From positions 13,737,049-13,801,048 of the forward strand of contig ML679956.1 in NCBI GenBank assembly GCA_007922225.1: DNA of 64,000 nucleotides, written 5' to 3'. The position numbers were made by a program, and so were the translations under genes. The first letter of the stretch is position 1; every line of letters starts with the position of its first letter. Under the pieces are notes generated by a model. The model did not search any database. It was given only the letters and a program-made list of their open reading frames with translations, and was not told the origin of the DNA. Source of the stretch: Emydura subglobosa. Its lineage: Eukaryota; Chordata; Testudines; Chelidae. Positions 49,201 to 63,260 of this stretch are shown here, in pieces.

Positions 49201-51135
49201 TAGATTATCTCATGGTCTACACAAATGTCTAATACTCTTTTGAATCTAATATGCTCTTAGCCTTGATGAAGCAATGAGTTCCACAACTGAATTAAACATT
49301 TTATTTTTTTTAAATTGATTTTTCACTTCTTGCCTTTGTTTCATTGAATGACCCCTTTTTTTTATATTATGAGTGAGTAAATAAGCATCCAATTTACCCT
49401 CCACACTGTTTATCATTTTATACATGATAGCCATATCCCTTCTTTATTCTTTGCTTCTCTGAACTAAATAGTCAGAATCTTTTTAGTCTGTCGTATGAAA
49501 GTTTTTTCGTGCTTCTAATAGTTTTTGTTGCCCATCGCCAAACCTTTTTTTGAGATGGCATGAACAGAGTTTGAATACAGTATCCAGATGAATGTGCCTC
49601 TGATTTAGAAAATGGCATATTTTCAGTATTTTTAATCCCATTATTTATACTTCCCAATGTTCTATTTGCTTTTTTGACCACCAGTGTACATTGACTAGAG
49701 GTTCTCAGTGATATATCCCTAATAGTGAACAGGTCTCTTATTTGAATGGTGACAGTTAACTCAGAATCCAGTATGCACATTGGAGGGACCAGCCTGACCT
49801 GTTTATGCATTACCTTGCATTTATCAACGTTGAATTTAATCTGACATCTTTCTATTTAACCCTCCTTCTGTTAGGTCCCTCTGGAGTTCATCTCCTTGTT
49901 CAGGAACATGCCAAAACCTTCCTAACCTTCCTAAATAATTTTTTCAGATTCAAATTTTGCCACTTCACAGTTTACCTATTCACTTTTCCAGATCATTTAA
50001 TAACTATATTTAAACACCAGATGGAATGTGCTTACATGGGACATCCACCATAACCTTTTTCTATGTTGAAAATTGAACATTTAGATTTTGTTTCTCTTTG
50101 CCAGTTTCTGGTCCATGATAGAATTTCACCTTTTGATTACTTAAGGTGTGTCTTTGAAGCACAGTTAGCTGGACTTATAATTCGAGTATTAAACCTAACT
50201 CAGCTACTCTCCCCACACAAAAAAACCCTAAATTCAAGTTAAGGTGGTGCTTTAAATTCAAACCAGCTGTCTCTTCAGGAGGGTTAATTGGAGCTCCAGT
50301 GTTGCTGGTGCTCAAGGTAATAACCCCATTGCATTATAACAGTTTGTTAGAAGCAACCCATCAATAGCTAATCCAGTTACTGTTAATCCAATCACTTTGT
50401 GCTACTAATCAAATCTTTGTTGTTTTGCCATGTAGTAGGTCTCAATAGAACTAGGCCAGTTCATATGCAGTGTACTAACTCAAGATAACTGCTGCAGTGA
50501 AGACAAGCCAATAGTTTCAAAACCTTCCTCACAAGAGAATGTTAAGGAAGTTCCAAACAAATTATATCAGTTGGTTCTCCTGTGTCTATCTTGTTGACTT
50601 CCATAAAGAGTTGAGCAGATTAAAGGGGTGCAGATTTTATTCACATAAAATGTGCTGATATGTCCCTATCATATATTAACATAGGTGAGAGCTTCTGAAT
50701 CTCTGAATGCAGGTAACCTTCCATTATGCATATGTTTGTTAGCAAGTCAGATACTTCATTCTTAAATTCCTTCAGAATCCTTAGATGAATACCAAATGAT
50801 CCTGGTACTTGTTTTTTCTTTAATTTATCAGCTTCTTTACATTTCCTCCTTTGGCATCTGAGTCAGACAGTGCCTTCTTTTTTTTTTTTTTTTTTAAACA
50901 TGAAAAGAATAGGTCTAGGGGTGGATATCTCCCCAGTATCCTTTGTGATTAACACTAGAGAGATGCTAAATGGATATTTTTTTGCACAGTTTTCCCTATC
51001 ACCTTCGATTGCTGTCTTTAATCCCTGGTAGACCAGCATACCCACTGACTCTTTCATAGAATTTCTGCTTTTATGTCTTTGGTTATTTGGTCCTTCAATT
51101 CATTTGTACTCCTCTTGATTTCTGTCAACATTTTA
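49200..51135 (-). mobile_element. Old CR1-like LINE
   Basis: The minus strand encodes reverse-transcriptase C-terminal-like text, with TIQIRDLFTIRD and LVVKKANRTLGSINNGIKNT (about 49750-49625) matching the layout of the nested CR1. Further right, TCCTTCAGAATCCTTAGATG at about 50770 and the 50.8-51.13 kb segment match the upstream reverse transcriptase region in the same orientation. A stretch at about 50.15-50.68 kb does not fit and may be an insertion. Many stops and shifts indicate an older copy than the CR1 at 36.3-40.0 kb. Confidence 0.65.
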
Positions 51136-52329
51136 CATGCCATAAACTTGTTCTTTTCTGCTGGCATCAGTTGGGAAGCTGCATTCAGGAAACAGAAAAG
51201 TGATTTTAAATTAGGCTGAAAGGTGTGTGTTCAGAATGAATGCCTACTCACCTTTGACAGACAGTCAACTATTCTAGAGGAGAATGGAGCTGAGATTGGA
51301 GAAGATAGATTCAGAGCTGTTTTCTCAAACAGTAGCTTCTGCGTTTCCCAAGGGGGCCTGCCACAAAATGAGCAAGGTTTATACCTTAGAACTTCAGAGG
51401 ATGTTACACAACCGATTCCTTCCTTCTATCCCATATATATACCAAATACCCAGAAAAGTAATAATATATGTGCTGCAGGTCAGAGCAATAGAATCAGCCC
51501 CACTGTCAAGGAATTTACTTTTTTTTTTTTTTTTTTTTCCCCCTGCCCACGCAATCTAGGGGGATCAGACAGATTTAGTTCTAAAGAATCTGAACAAAAA
51601 CGTACTATAAGGAAATTGAAATACAAACTAGAAACTCTAAAGTATACCCTTGTTACCATTTCTCAGAACAGTTACCTGTAGTGTAATTACATGCGGTAAG
51701 CATGCCTATATATTCCAGTAAGAACCTCATACAGGAAATTGCTTCAATTGTAATATGACCAAGACCACGGCTGGCACTAGCTCTAATATTTGGTCTTGCT
51801 ATACATGGCAAACTGTTCATCAAAATGTTTGTGGTTTTAGTGGTAGACCTCAGAAAAAAGGGAAATCATATCTACCCCTTCTTGGAGGACTTCCAAATAA
51901 ATCCATTAGAAATTTGGAAATGGATGCACTTGTCTTTCTCCTGTAATAAAGAGATAACAAACATTTTCACAAGTCAACTAATAATCACAGAAAACATCTA
52001 AATGGTGGTTGAGATGAGTAAAGGTGTTTCTGTCAAAAGAGAAGACTTAAGTATCAAACCAAATTGTTAGCCTCATTCCCATTGTACAGTCTAACCTGTC
52101 TTCTGGAAATGCCAGTCACATAATAGGGTTTCATGAGGCTGGTTTCATGAGGCCCTCAAAAGGATTCTGTTCTCTCTTCATCCAAGCAGTCAAGCTCAGC
52201 CTTTACTAGCATAAGAGATCCTAGTGAAATGAACTCATTCTTAATATGGTGAACAGCAAAACAGATTACAGGTCGGTTATCCCATCTCTGAATCTTAGAA
52301 AATCAGTCACCTTGAATGAAAACCTCTAT

Positions 52330-53400
52330 TGGTGGCGAGTCTCACTTGACCATTCTCACAGATCTGGAGTGTCCCCTCCTGGCCACCCATTAGGACTGCT
52401 GTGAGGGAAGCCAAGCTTTTGTACTCTGGATTCCCTGGAGTGTGTTAAGCTTCTAGAGTCCCTGCAGTCTGCAGCACTGGTTCCTCTCTTGGCCTCCTTG
52501 GCACATTTCCTAGGCACTGACTATCTGCTGTCCCGTCTCAGAAATAGGGCTCTTCAGCTCACCTGTCCTAGGCCTCTAGGTCCAGCACTGATTCCCTCCT
52601 CCTCCCCCCCTCCCCCCGATTCTTTACTTACTTAAGCACACCCTCTTCCCAAAACTCCATCCCAAAGGTGTGAAGCTTCTGTTTTACTTTTTAACACTTT
52701 CAGGACATGCAGCTTTTCTGAAGCAGTGAATACAGACATACATTTTGCACAGTTTAACACCTGTATGTTCTTTTATACTCAATCATGTAAAGCACAGGGC
52801 AGTATAAAGCATACTAAACACATGTCCCTGCCTCAGTTTCCTCACCGACCCAGGGCATTCTTTGGGCTGGGATCCAAGCCCCTTGGTTGTCCAGGGTCCT
52901 TGGAGCTGTCTGGGCTCAGAAAAGCGGATAGGGCTTCTCACTCCATGAGGCTGTTACATGTTGGGTGACCTCTTCCTTATGGAGCCCCTCACCCAGCTTC
53001 TGTGATCTTGATCTCTTCCCCCGTGCTTCTTGTCTAGCCTCTGTTCCTTTGTGTTTCTTCATTTTAACTCCTTCCTGATCACCTGGCCTCTCTTGTTCTC
53101 CTGGTAACTTTACACTGCTCCTTTCTTCCCCCTCCCTTCAGTGGAATCAACTAAACTGATTTTTCTAAGGATGCAGGTGCTTTTTTTTTTTTTTTTTTTA
53201 ATTGCATAATCTTTCTGAGGTCTAATTACCATTGTTAACCATAGGTATTTCTCTTTGTATTTGTTTGGGATGTACATACTACAGTCCCTGTTAGCAATGG
53301 TGGATCCATATACAGATAGGCACCCATAATAACAGCAGTTTTTCATAATATAACTTCATAATATCAATCAGAATTCGTAAATTGTACAGATATAGCCGAG
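52330..53400. repeat. Unassigned insertion within DIRS D, possibly LTR-derived
   Basis: A C- and T-rich block with long pyrimidine runs separates reverse-transcriptase-like from RNase H-like parts of DIRS D. Composition (CTTGGCCTCCTTGGCACATT and similar) is reminiscent of an LTR, and a T20 run lies at 53180-53199. I could not find paired ends or a target duplication. Confidence 0.3.
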
Positions 53401-53609
53401 TTCATCTCAATGACTCAGTGTATGGCTGATGGCAATCAGTAGCATAAACTGTCTGGAACTGAAGGGCACTTGTTCAGCTCTCTGAGTAATATGATGAAGA
53501 AATAGCACATTCTTCTCTCAACCAATAAAACCATAGAGATGGCCTTCAGCAATAAGCAAGGGGAATGAGGTCCTCTGCTTAGGATAGGAAGGATGGTCAT
53601 CCAGTAGGT

Positions 53610-53706
53610 TAGGGTTCCAGCCTTGGGACTTGGGAGATCTAGTTTGAATTCACTGCTCTGCCACAGATTGTGTGACTATGGACATGTCACTTAACTTTTG
53701 AGTGTA
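53610..53706 (+). repeat. MIR SINE remnant
   Basis: GACTTGGGAGATCTAGTTTG, then CACTGCTCTGCCACAGATTG and GGACATGTCACTTAACTTTT follow the MIR plus-strand order (tRNA-like B box region, then core). Truncated at both ends. It lies within the DIRS D region. Confidence 0.7.
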
Positions 53707-55157
53707 GATCTGGCTTAAGTCAACCCATCTGTGTTCCTTAGGGCTGTGAAAAATCGACACCCCTGAGCGATATAGTTAAATTGAGCTGACCCGACCCCTG
53801 TTGTTGACAGCTTACATCATATGACACTTAGCACAGGTATCAATAGATAGTACATCGGCAATGAATTATATAAACAAGCAAGAGGGGGGTGCCTGCTCTT
53901 TTCTCTTTCCCCCGTTACAGAGAAGCAATCAAACTGGAATTGGTGCTACCTGCATGGCATAAACCTAAATAGCCCTACACCTTCCAGGAGCCAGTAATAA
54001 CTTGACAGACTTCTTAAGTAGACAGTCTGTCACCAACCCACAAGTGATCACTGCAGAAATCCATTCATGAAGTCGATGTTACATCAATGGGGAAACCAGT
54101 GTTAAACTTGTTTACCACATAAACAATGCCAAGTGTCCAAATTTCTGTTCCAAAAGAGGCAAGAACCCAAGATCTCTGCTGGATGCCTTCCTTCTACAGT
54201 GGAATCAGGGCCTCTTTTACACCTTCCCACTGATTGCACTAATCCCCAGAGTGATTGCCAAGGCCAGAGGAGATCAGGCCATACTCATCCTCACAGCTCC
54301 ATATTGGTTGAGACAGTTCTGGCTGACAGATCAGTTACAGATGTCCACATAACCACGCATCAGGTTGTCCAGACCTATTATTGCAGGATTGGGGTCAAGT
54401 ATTACCTATAGACTTGAAGTTGCTGCACCTCACAGTCTGGTTGTGGACTGTTGAGCTCGGTGGAAAGGGACTGACTCTCACACATTGATGAAGTTCTGGC
54501 ACAGAACAGAACTATCCACAAGAAAGATTCACTCCTCCAAATGGAAAAGATTTTCGATATGAGTGGCCCAACATGACCCAGACCTGGTGCATGCTCCAGT
54601 ACTATAGATTCTTGACTATTTGCTGCAGTTAAAACATTCTGAACTTCCTCAGTCGAGGTCCACAAAATTTAATCCCCAAGGTGGTCTCTGAGTTCCACTT
54701 AAACCAGTTAGTCGATTTATCTGTGGTCTTTCCAAAGCCTCATTCCATATATGGGGAGAAAAAGCTCCACACGCTGGACGTATCCAGAGTTCTATGATTG
54801 TACATCATCAGAGTAATTTTGCTGCCAGCAGTCTGAGCAGACAAGGTAGTCTTTACAACTCACTGTTCTAATTTATTATGCAGGAATTTGAAACGCTGAT
54901 AGTGGTCTTCTCTATGTGCCAGTCAAATGGCAATTCTTTTCCAGACATAATCAGTATGCAGAAAACCTGGACATGCACTCTTATTTGTGGCAAGGAGATC
55001 TATCCTGTGCCTTCCTCTGGGCCCCTGACACCCAAAAATCTACTGAAAATACAACAGGACAGAGCTTCTGTAGCTTGGAATTTGAAAGAAGGCATTGGAA
55101 GGAGGCAGAATATTTTCAGCAACCATAAACACACTTTTACCTTTAAAATATTTTATT

Positions 55158-55200
55158 TTTATAATAAATATATATATAGATATATATATAGATATATAAT
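55158..55200. repeat. (AT)n / TATATAGA simple repeat
   Basis: Alternating ATATAT with regular GA interruptions. A low-complexity tract with no sign of function. Confidence 0.85.
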
Positions 55201-55599
55201 TTTTATGACATCAGAATACCACCAGATATGAGGTAAACTGAAGAGGAGGAAAAACTTCTAAGCCAGACCTGCCAAAATTCCTTGGATATTAAATTTCCTG
55301 CCTAAATAGTTATAGTCAAACATGCCTCTGCTTTCTCAAGTATGCTGGGACTAAGTAAATCAATTTTGATTTTCTCACTGTCCTATATCAGCATATTAAG
55401 AATAGTGGAATTCCTTAATCCTTAGGAAATCCAGCAAGTAGTTAAATGGAAAATTTAACCCTCCTGTGGATGCCCTAAGATCTTTTTTTGTTCCTCTATG
55501 CTATTTTACCTTTCTATCAAGTTAACATTCTTAGTAGCAGCTACTTCACTATGACTAACTTCTGAACTAGGAATCTTATGCATGGAGTCCCAGAATTAA

Positions 55600-58500
55600 A
55601 TTTTCAATTCTTATAGGCTTCAGTCTTCATTCCTAATTAACATTTTTCCATTTGTCTCAGCAGATGGTGCTTCCTTCCTTATGTTATAAAACATTCACTA
55701 TGGAAAAAGAATGGCATTGACTGGATATTATGAATGATCATAGCTCTGTTCAGCTTGTCATTCAGCAGTTAAAAGTTATAAAGCTGAAAAGTTATTTATT
55801 TAATGGTTAAAACTCTGTATCAAAGCTTAAATTCTAAGATATTAAGCCTCTTGAATCAGCAACTGATTACCAGACAAAATTAGCCTCCTTCTTTTGTGCA
55901 GTAAAGTCTCTTGCTGTCTCAAACTTGCAAATTGACTATTTGATCATCTGTCAATAAAATTTTCTAAATATACCAAGTTCAGTAGACACAGAAATTGGCA
56001 AAAAGCTACTGCATATAGTGCCACCCACTTTCCTGGCTGCAGTTCTGTTTAGATATTTGTATGGGGTCTCATTGCTTTTAAAATCCTGCTGCTACCAGTA
56101 ATAAATCTGGCCTTGAGGAGAGAGAAATGTGTTTTCCAGATATTTTCTTCAAATGGCTTTCTTACTCTCCCGGGATGGATTATCTTGCCCTCATTTGATG
56201 AGTTCCATTGTCTACAAAATGTAACATATAGGATTAAAGTTTTTTATATGTTTTATATATAATGCACAATCTTATTAATTTGAATATATTACTATCCTAG
56301 AAGCATTGTTTCTGGTGGGACTTCCAAACAGAGTTGCTAGGAGTCTGTCTCTGGTGATAGATCTGATTTGAACTAATGTTCAGTGGGGCAAAAGAGAGAG
56401 CCCATTGTTAGAAAATGTGAACCTTGCTATTTGGAGGAGTAAAGTCACTAAGCAAGCAAATTTCTTTCTAATCTTAATACCTCTCAGTCATGAAGGACTT
56501 TTTTCTTAGTTTTTGTTTCAATTGCTATAAAAAGGAGCAAAATGAAGCTTCATTGGGCACAGTAGATGCATACCACCTGCTGATGAGATGTTTTAACTGC
56601 TAAGACCTTTGTTCTAAACAGTCCAATCCTGTTTGTGTGCATGGATCAAATTTAAATCTATTAATATCTTCCAAGAACAGGTATTACAAATAAACTCTTC
56701 TTCATGCCTATCTATAGTCTGTACCGAAATTTCTATAATACATAAATGTATTAATGCTATATATTAATGGCTATAGTAACACAGAAAATGTACAAATACG
56801 CACAATGTAGCTTTTGAAACATAAGCCTTTCATTCGAAATATGATTATAGGTTTGCTTTGTCTTTTATTCTAAGAACTATTTCCTGACTTCATGCCAGTG
56901 GTGGTGTTTGTTTGTCTTGTCAAGTAACTTCACTGGACCTTTATTTTGCATCTATTTAAAGAAATGTCTCCTGCAAATTACGCTGCCTTTATTATTCTGT
57001 CCTTTTAGTTACGGTCATCTGTTTTGATCTATGAACCTTCAAACTTAAGAAGCCTCAGTCTAACACATTCTTCATTGAATCCTCATCCTAACTTAGGGTC
57101 TTAAATGAAAAGTAATAGGTTCTGCTGCTGATTTTTTTTAATGTAGCAGATCATTATATGTATGGTGATAGGTGGTGATTCTTGGAGATGTGACGTGCTA
57201 ATCAGTTGTTCCCACATAAAATACAATCATGTTGGCTTCTTTTTTGTAAAATTAAGTCCTGTGTAAGGAAAATTATGGAATCAAAAGAAGTCGTTCATGA
57301 ACAGCATGATTTCTAATCCCACTTCAAATTGAAAGATTTGTCACATTTTTAAATATTACTAACTTCTAGGCTTCAACTGACCTATTTTGCTGATGGGTAC
57401 ATCAGCTCCTAATCTAGAATCCAGTGGTGTCTTTAAATTTCTTCTGGACTTCTGCATATTGATCTCATCAAAATTACTCATGCATGGAAAAGTACATCTT
57501 GTCAACTTTTTTTCAAATTAGAGTTTATGTGGCTATCTCTGAACCTGGCTGCTTTCTACAAATTGACTCAATTGGAACACTTTCATACTGGAATCAAGAA
57601 CTTTAAAATCTATTGCATTTTCAGATGCCAAAAGAGACTGTCCCTGTCCCTAATTCAATAAGATTGTGTCATAGAGGCAGGCTTGGACTAAATTCCTCAT
57701 TGAAATTTAAGTTTATATATCCTCTCCCATCTAAATCTATTACAATAAACTCCAAATTTAGACTTTCCATTTTTACATGGTCAGTAGATTCAATTATACC
57801 CCTTGTAAATTGAGACAATTAAATCAAGGAAAGTCTCATACAAGCTGGAAATGAGGCTCACAGTTAGGCTCTTTTATGCATGTAATGTGGATTTGTCCCA
57901 TGATTAAACCTTTCTGCAACTGGATTTTCTGAGCAATTTCACTAATATTTGGAACAGTGATAGCTCCAGATGCAGTCTTGGTATTTTTGGGAGTCAGTCC
58001 AAAGGAGGAGGAAAATAGATTCCAAAAGAAAGCAAATTAATTTACATACTTTCTGCCTGTGCTAAAATTTGTTTTGGAAATGCCCTCAGCCACCTGGATT
58101 TTTAGATTGGGTTAAATTAGCTCATCCATTGCCAAGTGACATTCTATTTTTTTAAACAGTAAAAGATCCCATCTGAATTTTTCCACAGGGAAACTTTATA
58201 TGCCTTCTTTAAACAAAAGGTGGTTCTGATAGCTACTAAAAAAATTAAATACAAACTATCCTTTTTGCTGTTCTGTATTAGTTTTATTTATAATTTGGAG
58301 TACTGAGATTCTAAAGTCTTAGATTATCTGGTTCTTTGACTATCAGATTTGCTGATCTGAAGATATTAATTTTTTTTAGAGAAGAAAGATTTATTTATGG
58401 TTAAGTTATAGCCTAGGTTCTGACATTAATTCACTCACTGTGTAACCTTAGACAAGTCATTGAAAGGGACATATCAACTTCAAAATTAAACTATTTTTGT

Positions 58501-58780
58501 TACTTGTGTATTACTTGTAACAATTATAAGACTATCAATGAAGGATACAGCAAAAATAAAATTTTTCACTTTTGTATATTTGATAGCATGCTTATGTATT
58601 TTCAGTCTCATTTCCTAGAATACTCAATCAATTTCCTTTTTTCTTTTGAGTCTTTCACAAAACAATAGGGGAGCAAAAGATATTTAAATATAGGAAAATG
58701 TATTGTAAATCCACAAAAACTGGAAAGGCAAGTGTACCTGAAACAATTTTTTTTTAACTGGCAAGGTTTCAAATTAGAGA
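55600..58780. other. Intron 8, central AT-rich part
   Basis: About 3.2 kb of AT-rich sequence without a recognised gene or clear mobile element. A MIR-like piece sits at 58418-58470 (CACTGTGTAACCTTAGACAA). Faint protein-like similarity to transposon text near 55.5-56.2 kb is too weak to place. Confidence 0.5.
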
Positions 58781-58785
58781 GACCA

Positions 58786-58920
58786 GGTGGGTGGGATAAT
58801 ATCTTGTATTGGACCAGCTTCTGTTGGTGAGAGAGACAAGCTTTCAAGTTCACACAGAATTCGAAAGCTTGTCTCTCTTGCCAATGGAAGTTGTTCGAAT
58901 ACAAGATACCTCACCCACCC
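58786..58920. mobile_element. Palindromic MITE-like foldback element
   Basis: Arms 58786-58847 and 58861-58920 are inverted copies about 60 bp long: GGGTGGGATAATATCTTGTA pairs with ACAAGATACCTCACCCACCC, and GAGAGAGACAAGCTTTC with GAAAGCTTGTCTCTC. The loop is only about 13 bp. I recall the arm sequence as part of a common turtle repeat, here in head-to-head form. It carries no coding capacity. Confidence 0.8.
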
Positions 58921-59753
58921 TTTTTCACTAGTATTCTGGGACCTACACATCTACAACACTGCATACAAAATTGCAAGTTGACAGTATCCTTTTAATCTGA
59001 CAGTGCCTTGGTTTCTTCTTTTGTAAAATTACAGGAGAATACTTCTTTATTGCAAAACTAAATGCATTAATGTTTTAAAGTGTTTTAAGATCTTCAAATG
59101 AAATTCTTGACAAAGTATTTTAATACCCAATTTTAATCTTGTAAAATAATTTATTTTAAAAGACTCTTTATCACTGGCACTGATCGGCAGTGAAATAACT
59201 TCAGATTAATTTTTGAGTTCTCTTACATGCCTTCCTTTATATTGCTTTATGGGACAACAAAGTAATATGTGCATTCCTCTCAATTTTGTTTCTGGACATC
59301 CTTATGACTTATGAATTGGGGTTTCTATACATTTTTCCTTCACACTTTTGTTTTCTGCCCTTGTCCATTCCTTTCCTTGAATGCCTATTTTTACCTTTTA
59401 GTGAACTCTGGTTATACCATGATAACATTTTTTATTTCCAGTCTTTTCTCCTATTTGATGCAAATAGTGGAGTGGGAGATTTTGAAATGAGTCTGAGTTT
59501 ATACACATATACAGTTATTCCCAATAATTCTTTCAGAAAGGTCCCAAACCAACCTATCTAAAACCTTCTAAAGTTGACAGTATCTGTTTTTGACTACACG
59601 CCATCTAGTTTATCCTGCATGCATTGTCATCACATGTAATTTAAAACAACCAAAAGCAGTATAATGCTTACTTGCAATATAAAACTCACATTCAGACTAC
59701 TCATATGTATAGAGCTTAATCTGTTGTAATGGATTTTGCTTTTGTTTTTCTAG

Positions 59754-59817
59754 ATTTGCATGGCAATACTTAAGACGTATATAATTATCAATGAATCAAG
59801 TTTGCTACAACGTGCAG
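59754..59817 (+). CDS. TOPAZ1: TOPAZ1-like exon 9
   Basis: 64-nt exon after TTTTGTTTTTCTAG and before GTATGAAAT. It enters at phase 0 and reads ICMAILKTYIIINESSLLQR then A plus one base. It begins the helical region that continues through exons 10-13. The preceding intron is 11.6 kb and filled with transposons. Confidence 0.83.
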
Positions 59818-60498
59818 GTATGAAATAATGGAAAATGAATGTGTAATATAGTGATTATAAAGCAAGTCCAGAACAGGAGCCATGAGCAGACAGATTAGTC
59901 AGGGTGAAATCACGACAAGTTATAATAACTGTTAGCTAATGCATGAGAATCATCATCGATCCATTTTTGTGCAAACTTCTCATTGACGTTGGGAGTTTTG
60001 CTGTAGATTGACGGAAATCTGTGATCCTAAACATACTCCCAGACAAACTATGCTAAAATAAAGTTAGGTGGAGAGTTCGTATCAATATATTTTACAGGGA
60101 TGTTGTAATCATCCCAAAACCAAGCATTACAGACCTAGGAAATTCAGAGTTAAGGTTACATTCAAAAGTAATTGAAACAAAATGCAGGTAAAAAAAATAG
60201 AGACACACAAACAACTTCAACTCTGCCCTGTAGTGAAACCATGCAGTAATCATACAGTTATGATTAAAGCATTTTAATATTTGATTTCAGATACATTCAA
60301 GTTTTTTTATATTTTTTCATCTCATGACATCACTACAGGGAGTTTAAAGAGTAGGGTTAAGAGTGGTTGGAGGAACTGATTTATGAGGAAGACTAGAAGA
60401 GCTAAATGTGTATAGCATGGCTTATGAGAGAGTGTGAAAAATATAACACTATACAGGTATGTGAAGGGTACAAATTCAAAGGATGGACAGCAATTTTA

Positions 60499-60613
60499 GG
60501 CCCCAATTCTGCAATCAGATCCATATAGACATATCTATGTGCACATACAGAGCCCCATTCACTTTAGTGGAATTCTCTGCAGGCGTAAGGATCTGCTCAC
60601 GATTCAGTTGCAG
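60499..60613. repeat. Short inverted-repeat (MITE-like) element
   Basis: GGCCCCAATTCTGCAATCAG at the left pairs imperfectly with GGATCTGCTCACGATTCAGT at the right, around AGCCCCATTCACTTTAGTGG. I recall this wording (a 'caatgggactctgcatgggtgca' type) from a repeat common in turtles. Family unassigned. Confidence 0.5.
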
Positions 60614-61094
60614 ACTTTCAACCGTAGGTTGGTACACAAGGAACAGGGGGTTTATAACTTGGAGTAATGGAATCAAATTGAACTTAAAATCTAGTTAGTT
60701 AAAAAATAGCAGATTCAGGGAATATAATGCTTCTAAGCCTCTCTCTGCCAATTTTGGTCGAATAAATAATTGTCCTGTGTGTTAAAATGTTTTTCTTTTT
60801 CCTGTTTCTGTGTAGAAGTTCACACAAACAAGAGGAGTTTGAATATACTGGGAAACAATGAAACTAACTATATGCCAACTGTTGTCTGAGGCACGAAGTG
60901 CACTGATGATTTTTCTCTAATATTTCATTTTTAAAAATCTTAGTTACAATAGTAGACAAAAAGAATTCAGATGAAAGTCTGACTTTTTTAAGTTGACAGT
61001 GTTTCTTTGAGAGGAAAAATCAACTTAATGTCATGTGGAATGCTTGCTGAGAATGAGAGGTGTTGCTGAACTGTCTTTCTAAAAAAATGAAAGC

Positions 61095-61248
61095 CCTGTT
61101 GTTTGGGGCATTTTAAAACAGATTGGACCAAGTGCTCTTATCAGATTCTCTGCATTTCCAGAGGGGCTGGACTAAATTTACTATATAATAGATCATCTAT
61201 TAATATAATAGATCTTTTTCACTGCTAGTTTCTGTGATTCAGTGAAAA
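61095..61248 (+). repeat. CR1 LINE 3' tail remnant
   Basis: GAGGGGCTGGACTAAATTTA and AGTTTCTGTGATTCAGTG preserve the layout of the CR1 3' tail, 'ggctggactagatgacc...tctatgattc'. Internal AT-rich changes show it is old. Truncated to the last 150 bp. Confidence 0.55.
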
Positions 61249-61782
61249 TATGATGAGGGAGCTGAGTGGCTCTTAGGATTGATAATAGAATATGGATCCT
61301 TTAATCTTTAGTAATCTTTCTGTTTAATGCTTGATCTAGGGATTGCCAAAAGGTGATTACTCTCTGATACGTGGGTGGTCTCTGTGAAATAGGTCCACTT
61401 AGTGGACAGGTGTCCACATACCAAACACCACCTCAGTTTGCATTATGTCTTTCTTGGCAGTCTCAACAGAGAAGCCAATCACTAAATGGATATAGAGGAT
61501 GAACTCTACCCTCTCTAAAGTGTTCTCTGGTGCATGTGAGCCATTATAGTATGGCACTGCTGATCCTTGTATAATATCTGTTTTATGGATAATTCAGGAA
61601 TCTGAGTTAATCTGGCTCCAATTATCACAACTAAACTCATAGAATTTATCACAAAATATTTTTTTTCACTTTTGTATTTTAGTGTAGTGCCTTTATTAAC
61701 AAATAACTTCTGTTTCAGGAAAATAAGTTGTTTAAACACATAATGTCAGACACCTGAAAATAGGATTGACTATTGCATTTGA

Positions 61783-61965
<183 letters not shown>

Positions 61966-62187
61966 TGAAAATCTTTTGGATTCATGGGATCATAATTCTC
62001 CTAAAACTCATGAAGTTAACTGTAATAAGTTTTCTGTTTTGTTTATGTGGATCCAGTTCTGAAAAACAAAACTGTATGTAAGGCAACTCATAAGCTACTA
62101 TTATGAAAACTCTAAAATCTCCACTGGAGACAAATGATTAAACTATTACGTTGTTGTTTCTTTTTTAATATTGTATTTTTCATTTAG

Positions 62188-62280
62188 CCAGCTGTTGATG
62201 TACTCCTGAAGGTGTCTGAGCACATTGCGTCCATGAATATAAGAGATGCTGTGCCTGCATTAATAGATATCTTTCGTAAG
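62188..62280 (+). CDS. TOPAZ1: TOPAZ1-like exon 11
   Basis: 93-nt exon, 31 codons, phase 0 at both ends, after TATTTTTCATTTAG and before GTATGACTT. It starts PAVDVLLKVSEHIASMNIRD and ends DIFRK. It continues the helical array. It is separated from exon 10 by only 243 bp. Confidence 0.87.
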
Positions 62281-62381
62281 GTATGACTTTTTTTCCATTG
62301 ACTCCTTCTGTGTGGAAGTTTCACAAAAAAGTCTTGGCTACTTTTAAAACACAGACTATGAAATTTTAAAGATTGAATTAA

Positions 62382-62762
<381 letters not shown>

Positions 62763-63114
62763 TGATTTTCATTTAATAAAAAATTATGTAAAGAACAGAC
62801 TTAAAGTACATTCCATTTTTTTTATTATTGCTAATTAGCATGGTAAAAAGCTGCAAATTTAGACGCTTCTACAAAAATAAGAAGTTTAATTGTTCAGTAA
62901 CTTCATGCTCATGATATTTAAAAGGGATGCTTGTTTAATAGAGAATAACACCATAGATTGGGAATCAGAAAACCAGGATTTTTGCTTCTGTTATTAGCTT
63001 TTCCACAGCATTCCTGATTATTAAATCTGATTAGCACAGCTAGGAAAAGCGCACACAGATTACCATGTGAACCTGGGCAAATATCTAATAAACTCAGTGT
63101 TTTACCTTATTTAC

Positions 63115-63260
63115 AGCGCCTGTATGAGGTAGGTGGTATCCTTTTGACAGATAAGGAAGCTGATGCAGAGAGAAGTATGCTGTGCAAAATGTCACAGAAT
63201 GTCAGTCGCAGAGCCAGAAAAACCCAACCTTTTGCTCTATTCACTAGATCACACTTCCTC
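63115..63260 (-). repeat. MIR SINE remnant
   Basis: TATGAGGTAGGTGGTATCCT, then GACAGATAAGGAAGCTGATG and GTCAGTCGCAGAGCCAGAAA follow the minus-strand MIR order. It lies in intron 12, about 450 bp before exon 13. Confidence 0.7.

Larger units (their letters stand above)
51220..55600 (+). mobile_element. DIRS-like element D (fragmented)
   Basis: Pieces occur in DIRS order on the plus strand: reverse-transcriptase-like IRKLKYKLETLKYTLVTI at about 51610 and KSYLPLLGGLPNKS at about 51863; RNase H-like STNKTIEMAFSNKQGE at about 53515; connection text at 54.13-54.4 kb; recombinase-like SSKWKRFSI and ILDYLLQLKHSEL at about 54.53-54.65 kb; and SIKLTFLVAATSL at about 55515. The 52.35-53.4 kb segment does not fit and looks inserted. 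No terminal repeats could be paired. The text near 54.9-55.1 kb may belong to a further fragment. Confidence 0.5.
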
